Source: Neomoorella sulfitireducens
GTDB taxonomy: Bacteria; Bacillota; DSM-521; Neomoorellales; Neomoorellaceae
Assembly (NCBI RefSeq): GCF_024733845.1
Contig: NZ_JANRHG010000015.1
Coordinates: forward strand, 1 to 62,406
Direction of reading: 5' to 3'
Length of the DNA stretch: 62,406 nt
Part shown: piece after piece, positions 56,903-62,406 of the stretch
Position numbering within the stretch: position 1 is the stretch's first letter
Layout: each line of letters begins with the position of its first letter
Program-made: the position numbers and the translations under genes
Notes under the pieces: generated by a model
What the model was told of the DNA's origin: nothing
What the model saw: the letters and a program-made list of their open reading frames with translations, nothing else
Databases searched by the model: none

Positions 56903-58450
56903 TTATTGTATCATGCCCTGTTTCTCTTCTCCCCAGTCCAGGCTGCGGTACTGGATGGCTTCGGCCAGGTGGGCGGCAGTTATTACCCCCGCTCCTTCCA
57001 GGTCGGCTATAGTGCGGGCCACCTTGAGGAGACGGTCATGGGCCCGCATGGAGAGGCCCAGCTTATTAAAGGCATCCCGCAGGAGGGTGCGCGCCTGGTG
57101 ATCCAGGCGGCAAAATTGATATACCTGGCGCGAGGGCATGGCGGCATTGCAGGCAACTCCCGTACCCTTAAACCTCTCCCGCTGCTTTTGCCGGGCGGCC
57201 GCAACCCGCTCCCTTACTGCCGCCGAATTTTCCCTGGCGGCCCCGGCCTCAACTTCGCTATAGGTCAACCGGGGAACTTCCAGGTGCAGGTCGATCCGGT
57301 CCAGCAAGGGCCCCGACAACCTCCTGCGGTACTGGGCCACCTGGTGGGGGGTACACACGCATTCTTTAACCCCGTCGCCGTAATAGCCGCAAGGGCAGGG
57401 ATTCATGCTGCCGATTAGAAGAAAATCGGCAGGATAGGTGATAGCCGCCGCTACCCTGGAGACGGTGACGACCCTATCTTCCAGGGGCTGGCGCAGGGCT
57501 TCCAGGACGTCGCGGCGGTATTCGGCCATTTCATCCAGGAATAGGACGCCGTGGGTAGCCAGGCTTACTTCCCCGGGTTTGGGGATACGTCCGCCGCCGA
57601 TTATGCTGGCCGTTGAAGCCGTATGGTGGGGGGCGCGGAAGGGGCGCTCCGTTACCAGCCCCTGGCCGGGTGCCAGCAACCCGGCGGCGCTGTAAATCTT
57701 CGTTACCGTGAGGGCTTCTTCATAAGTCAGGGGCGGCAGGATTGAAGGCAGGCTCCGGGCCAGCATGGTTTTCCCCGCCCCGGGACTGCCGATGAGGAGG
57801 ATATTATGACCGCCGGCGGCAGCAATTTCCAGGCCCCTCTTTGCGGCCATTTGTCCCTTGATATCGGCCAGGTCCACCCCGTTAAAAACCGGAGGGCAGA
57901 TTCCATCTGTCGCCGGTTTAACTTCCGGCAGTTCCGCTTCCCCGCGCCAGTAAGCCACCACCTGAGCCAGGCTTTCTGCCGCCAGTACCTTTATCTTTGA
58001 AGCCAGGGCTGCTTCATTGGCATTGGCCGCCGGGACAATAAAAGTGGCTCCCGGCAGGAACTCCTGTAAAGCCAGGGCCATGGGCAAAACCCCGGGTATA
58101 GGCCGCAGGCTACCTTCCAGGGAAAGCTCGCCCACAGCATAGATGGCCGCCTCCGGCCCGCTACCAAGTTCTTCCGCAGCCATCAGGATACCCAGGGCAA
58201 TAGGCAGATCATAGATGGGACCCTCTTTTTTAATATCACCAGGGGCCAAGTTAACGATAATTCTGCGTAAAGGGAAGTCAAAGCCGGAGTTTTTAATTGC
58301 CGCCCGCACCCGTTCCCGGGCCTCTTTCACGGAGGGGTCCGGGAGACCCACTATATCACAAAGAGGCAGCCCATTGCTAATATCGACCTCTACCCGTACG
58401 CCCTGCCCCTCCAGTCCCACGAGGACGACAGAATTGACAATGGCTAGCAT
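56903..58450 (-). CDS. YifB/ComM-family Mg-chelatase-like AAA+ ATPase
   Basis: 515 residues: an N-terminal Lon-like domain (about 20-130), an AAA+ domain with Walker A GSPGAGKTMLARSL and the Mg-chelatase cysteine loop MNPCPCGYYGD, and a C-terminal helical domain. Relatives (ComM) aid branch migration in natural transformation, which fits with dprA close by. The start ATG follows AGGGGGTTCAGT. The intact reading frame ends next to the IS66 remnant on the other strand. Confidence 0.93.
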   Translation of the reverse strand: MLAIVNSVVLVGLEGQGVRVEVDISNGLPLCDIVGLPDPSVKEARERVRAAIKNSGFDFPLRRIIVNLAPGDIKKEGPIYDLPIALGILMAAEELGSGPEAAIYAVGELSLEGSLRPIPGVLPMALALQEFLPGATFIVPAANANEAALASKIKVLAAESLAQVVAYWRGEAELPEVKPATDGICPPVFNGVDLADIKGQMAAKRGLEIAAAGGHNILLIGSPGAGKTMLARSLPSILPPLTYEEALTVTKIYSAAGLLAPGQGLVTERPFRAPHHTASTASIIGGGRIPKPGEVSLATHGVLFLDEMAEYRRDVLEALRQPLEDRVVTVSRVAAAITYPADFLLIGSMNPCPCGYYGDGVKECVCTPHQVAQYRRRLSGPLLDRIDLHLEVPRLTYSEVEAGAARENSAAVRERVAAARQKQRERFKGTGVACNAAMPSRQVYQFCRLDHQARTLLRDAFNKLGLSMRAHDRLLKVARTIADLEGAGVITAAHLAEAIQYRSLDWGEEKQGMIQ

Positions 58451-58567
58451 ACTGAACCCCCTGGTGGTTTTTAGACCCTCATTTGCTATTCGCCACCAGA
58501 ACGGGAGTTCCTGCTAAGGTTGTGAAAAAGAAAAGACCCCTGAGGTAATTTTTCCCCTCCGATCAGA

Positions 58568-58724
58568 TCTTAGAAACAGCCAAGGAAAATGGGTTGAACC
58601 CCTTTCAGTACCTGCGCTATCAATTTGAAAAACTTCCAAACTGGATACCCAAGACAAAATTGCCTTAGATCAGCTGCCGCCGTGGTCCGATTCCTTAACA
58701 TATGTTTGCCGGGTTGATAAATAA
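58568..58724 (+). pseudogene. IS66-family transposase C-terminal remnant, frameshifted
   Basis: Plus-strand reading gives LETAKENGLNPFQYLRYQFE then EKLPNWIPKTKLP, stops, and continues in the next frame as LDQLPPWSDSLTYVCRVDK before a TAA at 58722-58724. Both parts match the C-terminal end of IS66 (TnpC) transposases (typical ETAKENGLNPF and LLPWS motifs). The frameshift falls near 58663. The rest of the IS66 element is absent. Confidence 0.8.
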
Positions 58725-58874
58725 ACTAGTTTGAGTCCCCACCTATCTCAATAATTTGCTTCTAGCTCGTTAAATCGCCTGCTCTCTTAGATTTTCATTT
58801 TTTATGATGAAGTCCAAGAGGGCAGACTAAGCCTCCATCATCATTCACAACAACAAGACGATGGCCTAATCTTT

Positions 58875-59053
58875 AAGTCTTGGGTAGTAACCTCACCACT
58901 TCCTTACCCTCGGCTACCCTATCATGTCTCCCGGGGTCTATGCCCTGTTTCATTCCTTCGTTCGGCCTTTTGAGGGCGGGTGGGTTGTGCCAGTACTTAC
59001 AAGCAGGGTCTATGCCCTTATGGAGATGATATGGCTTCCCCCACCCAAGACTT
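58875..59053 (-). ncRNA. Candidate structured RNA downstream of the IS110 transposase (bridge-RNA-like)
   Basis: A 179-nt segment is closed by a perfect 11-bp inverted repeat (AAGTCTTGGGT 59043-59053 with ACCCAAGACTT 58875-58885, minus-strand reading). Inside lies a second nested stem, TATCATCTCC (59022-59031) with GGAGA-CA-TGATA (58920-58931). The 13-nt motif AGGGCATAGACCC occurs twice, 72 bp apart (59006-59018 and 58934-58946). IS110-family elements encode a bridge RNA of about this size in a flank of the transposase gene. The assignment is inference. Confidence 0.45.
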
Positions 59054-59079
59054 TTTACCTTGTGTTTGGGTTTTTATTT

Positions 59080-60348
59080 TTAAGCTGCTTGCTGTAACTG
59101 GGCGCGGCGATAGTCGCCTAATACTTTGTCAGGGTCGTAGTTTTCTTTCTTCCTGGCCAAGCCGTACATCACCCGCAATAATTTTAAGGATATGGTGACT
59201 TCGGCCTGCTTTTTCTTCAACGGGTTTTCCCGCCTGGTCAGGAAGTAGTGGTACAGGGCTTTAAATTCATGGTTTTTGGCTACCAGAGTTATACTGGCCT
59301 GGTATAACAGGTTCCTTAATTCGGCTCGCCCGCGTTTGGATATCTTGCTTTGCCCGTTCTTCTGCCCGGAACTTTGTTCGCTTAAGTTTAGCCCGGCGAG
59401 TTTTTGGATCTGCTTCCAGTGCTCGTAATTCCGGGGTTCACCTATTTCGCCTAAAAAGCCGGCTACTGTTACCAGGCCTATACCGGGGATGCTTAATAAA
59501 TTGCCTGCGATATCTATTCCGGCCAAAATATCGGCCATGGCTGCTTCCGTTTGCTCGATCTGCTTCTGGTAAAAGGCTATTTCGTCCAGGCAGGCGTTTA
59601 ACCTGTGTCGGGCTCCGGTTAATCCTTCGGTTACTCCTATGGACTCCTGGGCCGTCTGGTAGAGGGCCTGGGCTCTTTTCATCCCTACCCGTTGGTTACT
59701 GGCTTCTTTTAGCTTCTCGGCTAATTCTTCGAGCTTATAGGCTAATATTAACCTGGGGAAGGGACAGTTCCTTAAAACCCATTGGGCTGCTTTGCCTAAC
59801 AGGGTTTTGAATACTTGCCCTAGCTCGGGGAAGTATTCGTCCAGGATGGCCTGGAGTTGGTTTAAGGCGCTGTTTAGTTTCCGGCGTTGCTGCCGCCGGG
59901 TTACGGATAGATTCCTTAGTTCGGCATATTTTCCTTGGGGCAAAAGGCAGTGGAGGAAATTCCCGTCCTTAATTACTTTGGCTATTATCCCGGCGTCTTT
60001 TCGGTCGTTCTTGGTGGGGGAGTTATCTACTTCCTCTTTCCGCCTTTTTACGTGATAGGGGTTGACTATCACTACCGTATAGCCCTGCTCCTGGAGAAAC
60101 CATGCTAAGGGTTTCCAGTAGTGGCCGGTGGGTTCCATGCCGACTACTACCTTTGTTGCCCTGGCTTTTTCTTTGGCTTCTTCCATTTTGGCTACTAGAC
60201 GATAATAGCCTTCTCTGCTATTATGAAACTTGAAGGGTTTGACCACATCCAGTTCGATTTGGTTATAGATCCGTGCCCAGTGGTTGTGTTTGGCTACATC
60301 GATACCGACAATTATCACATCGCCATGGACCAGTAATTTCTTTTGCAC
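59080..60348 (-). CDS. IS110-family transposase (DEDD recombinase)
   Basis: 422 residues: N-terminal RuvC-like DEDD domain with D17 (GIDVAKHNH), E72 (GMEPTGHYW), D115 and D118 (NDRKDAGIIAK), a coiled-coil middle, and a C-terminal Tnp_20 domain (LLSIPGIGLVTVAGFLGEIG...) with the conserved Ser in LSEQSSGQK. The reading frame and all catalytic residues are intact, so the element may be active. The start GTG 60348 follows TTAATGAG. The enzyme works with an element-encoded guide RNA in studied relatives. Confidence 0.93.
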   Translation of the reverse strand: MQKKLLVHGDVIIVGIDVAKHNHWARIYNQIELDVVKPFKFHNSREGYYRLVAKMEEAKEKARATKVVVGMEPTGHYWKPLAWFLQEQGYTVVIVNPYHVKRRKEEVDNSPTKNDRKDAGIIAKVIKDGNFLHCLLPQGKYAELRNLSVTRRQQRRKLNSALNQLQAILDEYFPELGQVFKTLLGKAAQWVLRNCPFPRLILAYKLEELAEKLKEASNQRVGMKRAQALYQTAQESIGVTEGLTGARHRLNACLDEIAFYQKQIEQTEAAMADILAGIDIAGNLLSIPGIGLVTVAGFLGEIGEPRNYEHWKQIQKLAGLNLSEQSSGQKNGQSKISKRGRAELRNLLYQASITLVAKNHEFKALYHYFLTRRENPLKKKQAEVTISLKLLRVMYGLARKKENYDPDKVLGDYRRAQLQQAA

Positions 60349-60367
60349 CTCATTAATTCGGTTTCTC

Positions 60368-60419
60368 GCCTCCTGGTGGGTTTATTTGTTTTGAGTCTAT
60401 TATTTTTTTACCAGGAGGC
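60368..60419 (+). terminator. Inverted repeat upstream of the IS110 transposase
   Basis: Perfect 10-bp inverted repeat GCCTCCTGGT (60368-60377) and ACCAGGAGGC (60410-60419) around a 32-nt AT-rich loop, followed by TTTTTT on the plus strand, so it can terminate plus-strand transcripts. On the transposase strand the AGGAGG of the second arm lies about 20 nt before the GTG, so the stem might also hide a ribosome site. Its large loop makes it weaker than other terminators here. Confidence 0.5.
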
Positions 60420-60611
60420 TTTTTTATTGGCAACACCTACCTTAATTCATTACAGGAATGCTTGTTGCAAGGTGGGGATTATTTTACGTTTACAAAAAAG
60501 TGCTTTCATATTCGGGGTACATTTCCGGTTCGGATCTATACGACTGCCAGTTGATACTATAGTCGTAACTGTAGAGTAGAGGTATGCAACGCGACATGCC
60601 TATGCTCAATC

Positions 60612-62294
60612 TTAAATGTAACCTGTCGGGATGATCGAAGCAGATAAAATAGCAACAATTTCACCCGTATCGTTTTTTACCGGAACAGCCACCATCATTA
60701 TAATTGTATTATTTACCAGATTGATATACGGTTCGCTTGCGACACATTCCCCCCGCAAAGCTCCCTGAAACCAGGAACGAAAAGACCAATTAATACGGCT
60801 ATCAATTTTGCCTGTGCTAAATAAAGTACTGCCATCTACGCCAATTAGCAGAGGGGCATTTAAGCATTCTTCTTTCTTGAAGGCTTCCGTCAAAACCTTG
60901 CCCGCTCTGTCAAGGTTTAAAGCTTTTACATCCGGATGTTCAGCAGCGCTTTTCAGTACAGCTAAAGCTTTATTTGCCAATCGATTTTTTATTTGCAGGT
61001 CAATACAGTCTTTAGTGTACATATTAGAAATCTCCTGAAAACGGGTGGCTATATTTATTAAGCGTTCGGCCGTGCTTTTTATATGTTCAATTGCCTTTGT
61101 CTGATAGGATGTCGAAGCAGAAACCTCTTCCACGCTAGCTGCCGTCTCCTGGGATACGGTGGCCACTCTTTCGGCTTCCATACTGATGGCTTCTAATTTC
61201 TCTACCTGCTCTTGCGTACTGTTGTTTACTGTATCAAGCGTCTGCATTACCCGAACAAAAGCTTCTGATACCTTGCGCATGGTGCCCAGCGCTTCCTGTC
61301 CTTTTTTAAGGTTCTCTATAACAAGACTTGTACTATCTTTAACTTCCTCGGCTACTCTATTGGCTTGTTCTTTTATGGAATTGGCTAATTGCCTTATTTC
61401 TTGAGAAGACTTAGCTGATTGGTTCGCTAATTTCCTTACTTCATCCGCTACAACGGCGAAGCCTCGCCCTGCTTCCCCGGCCCTGGCAGCTTCAATGGCG
61501 GCATTCAGCGCCAGAAGATTGGTCTGTTCGGCTATATTGCTTAACACTTCGACAAAGTGGGTTACCTGGTCTACTTGTTCAGCCAACTCATAAGCCTTCT
61601 TCGCCGAGTGTTCGTTGGAATCCGTAGCCCGCCGCATATCTACCAAAAGCAGGTTGATTACTTTTTCACTGTTATCTTGCATAAACTTAGCTTCTTGGGC
61701 CAGCTTAACTCCTTCACATGTTATTTGTTTTATATCGCCGGCCAAGTTATTCAAGGTTTGCATACTTTCGGCAAGCCTTTGGGCCACTCCGGCTTGCTCA
61801 TCGGCGCCACCAGCCACCTCTTGTATAGCCTGAGATATTTCTCCAATGCTTTTGAGGTTATTATTTATATCTTCTTTGATCAGATTGGTAAAATATGAGA
61901 GTTCTTCGGAACTCCTTTGAGAATTCCCAATTAAACTGAATAAAGTGTTCAGCACATTTGTAAACTTTATATTTATATCGTCAGGTATTTTATTATTTTT
62001 CAAATACCTGTCTGCGGCAACAGGGTTTTTGTCAGCTAAAAGCTTAAGGCATGCAATGATCACCATAAGAGGTTTTAAAACTCTTTTCCACAGGATAACG
62101 ATACCAAACACTCCTATAAGCATGCCAGTTACATACATTAATAGAGTTATAATTACGTTTTGTTTTTGGGAGAACAATAATATAAGTGAGGAATAAAGTA
62201 TTACTCCTATTTCTATAACCAATGCAAGACCAATCATTAACAGAGGAATTGCTATCCTTGTTTTCATAGACGCATCCTTTTGTTTTTTCATCAC
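60612..62294 (-). CDS. Methyl-accepting chemotaxis protein with C-terminal Cache-like domain
   Basis: 560 residues. Two membrane helices (about 13-40 and 47-70) are joined by a very short loop (SQKQN), so there is no extracytoplasmic sensor. Then a helical linker, the signalling coiled coil with tip [20 protein letters not shown], and after it a C-terminal region (about 445-560) with [18 protein letters not shown] and [20 protein letters not shown], the order seen in Cache sensor domains. That domain would be in the cytoplasm. The start (GTG/ATG at 62294/62291) has AAAAGGAGG upstream. It is probably a single-gene unit. Ligand unknown. Confidence 0.93.
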   Translation of the reverse strand: MMKKQKDASMKTRIAIPLLMIGLALVIEIGVILYSSLILLFSQKQNVIITLLMYVTGMLIGVFGIVILWKRVLKPLMVIIACLKLLADKNPVAADRYLKNNKIPDDINIKFTNVLNTLFSLIGNSQRSSEELSYFTNLIKEDINNNLKSIGEISQAIQEVAGGADEQAGVAQRLAESMQTLNNLAGDIKQITCEGVKLAQEAKFMQDNSEKVINLLLVDMRRATDSNEHSAKKAYELAEQVDQVTHFVEVLSNIAEQTNLLALNAAIEAARAGEAGRGFAVVADEVRKLANQSAKSSQEIRQLANSIKEQANRVAEEVKDSTSLVIENLKKGQEALGTMRKVSEAFVRVMQTLDTVNNSTQEQVEKLEAISMEAERVATVSQETAASVEEVSASTSYQTKAIEHIKSTAERLINIATRFQEISNMYTKDCIDLQIKNRLANKALAVLKSAAEHPDVKALNLDRAGKVLTEAFKKEECLNAPLLIGVDGSTLFSTGKIDSRINWSFRSWFQGALRGECVASEPYINLVNNTIIMMVAVPVKNDTGEIVAILSASIIPTGYI

Positions 62295-62406
62295 GGTTAA
62301 ATCCTCCTTTTTTATGGTTTAGAAAATGTTCTAAAAATCGCAGAAAGTCTAGACGACATCAGTAGCAATAATATCAATTTCCCCCAGGGGACAGCGATAA
62401 TTACGC

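Larger units (their letters stand above)
58870..60430 (-). mobile_element. IS110-family insertion element, ends approximate
   Basis: Contains one transposase gene with about 200 bp of structured non-coding DNA downstream and a hairpin upstream. IS110 elements lack terminal inverted repeats and usually make no target duplications, so the exact ends cannot be read from one copy. The limits given enclose the inverted repeats that were found. Confidence 0.45.

Noticed and set aside
60368-60419. Inverted repeat taken as terminal repeats of the IS110 element
   Set aside because: Both arms lie on the same side of the transposase gene and IS110 elements do not have classical terminal inverted repeats.

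Overview
This 62.4-kb window is chromosomal DNA of a GC-rich, endospore-forming, Gram-positive bacterium. The gene content and order (PolC, CodY, HslUV, dipicolinate synthase, SLH-domain surface proteins, DUF2148 ferredoxin, IS110 and IS66 elements) fit a thermophilic acetogen of the Moorella type best. That genus assignment is inference from gene order and protein flavour. Nearly every gene reads on the minus strand, so transcription runs from high to low coordinates. The exceptions are a VapBC-like toxin-antitoxin pair and an IS66 remnant.

From the right end inward: a chemoreceptor with an unusual C-terminal Cache-like domain (60.6-62.3 kb); an IS110 transposase flanked by structured non-coding DNA and an IS66 fossil (58.6-60.4 kb); yifB, a DUF2148 ferredoxin-like gene and an iron alcohol dehydrogenase; then the conserved block dprA-topA-trmFO-xerC-hslV-hslU-codY (46.6-54.8 kb). 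Next come rpsB-tsf, pyrH-frr, a small ferredoxin, and the envelope/isoprenoid/replication block uppS-cdsA-permease-dxr-rseP-ispG-proS-polC (31.4-43.1 kb). After the vapBC pair lies the nusA operon rimP-nusA-rnpM-ylxQ-infB-rbfA-nrnA-truB-ribF, then rpsO, pnp, a PdaB/YlxY-like deacetylase, a D,D-carboxypeptidase, an M16 peptidase and ymxH.

The lysine/dipicolinate operon dapB-dpaA-dpaB-asd-dapG-dapA-rnj (7.1-14.9 kb) follows. It has a consensus sigma-A-type promoter, a lysine riboswitch and an intrinsic terminator with a predicted antiterminator. A second, sigma-K-like promoter with a perfect operator-like palindrome sits between dapB and dpaA. The arrangement suggests that vegetative lysine/diaminopimelate supply is set by the riboswitch, while spore dipicolinate synthesis has its own switch inside the same operon.

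The left 7 kb is accessory: two SLH surface-protein genes (the longer lacking a recognisable signal peptide), a small two-helix membrane protein, a HepT/MntA toxin-antitoxin pair and a second, truncated chemoreceptor. No tRNA, rRNA or CRISPR array was seen. The observations most worth checking are the IS110-linked 179-nt structured RNA candidate, the PolC lacking its exonuclease domain, the riboswitch/sigma-K layout at dap-dpa, the chemoreceptor with a cytoplasmic Cache-like tail, and the probable NusA-autoregulatory hairpin ahead of rimP.
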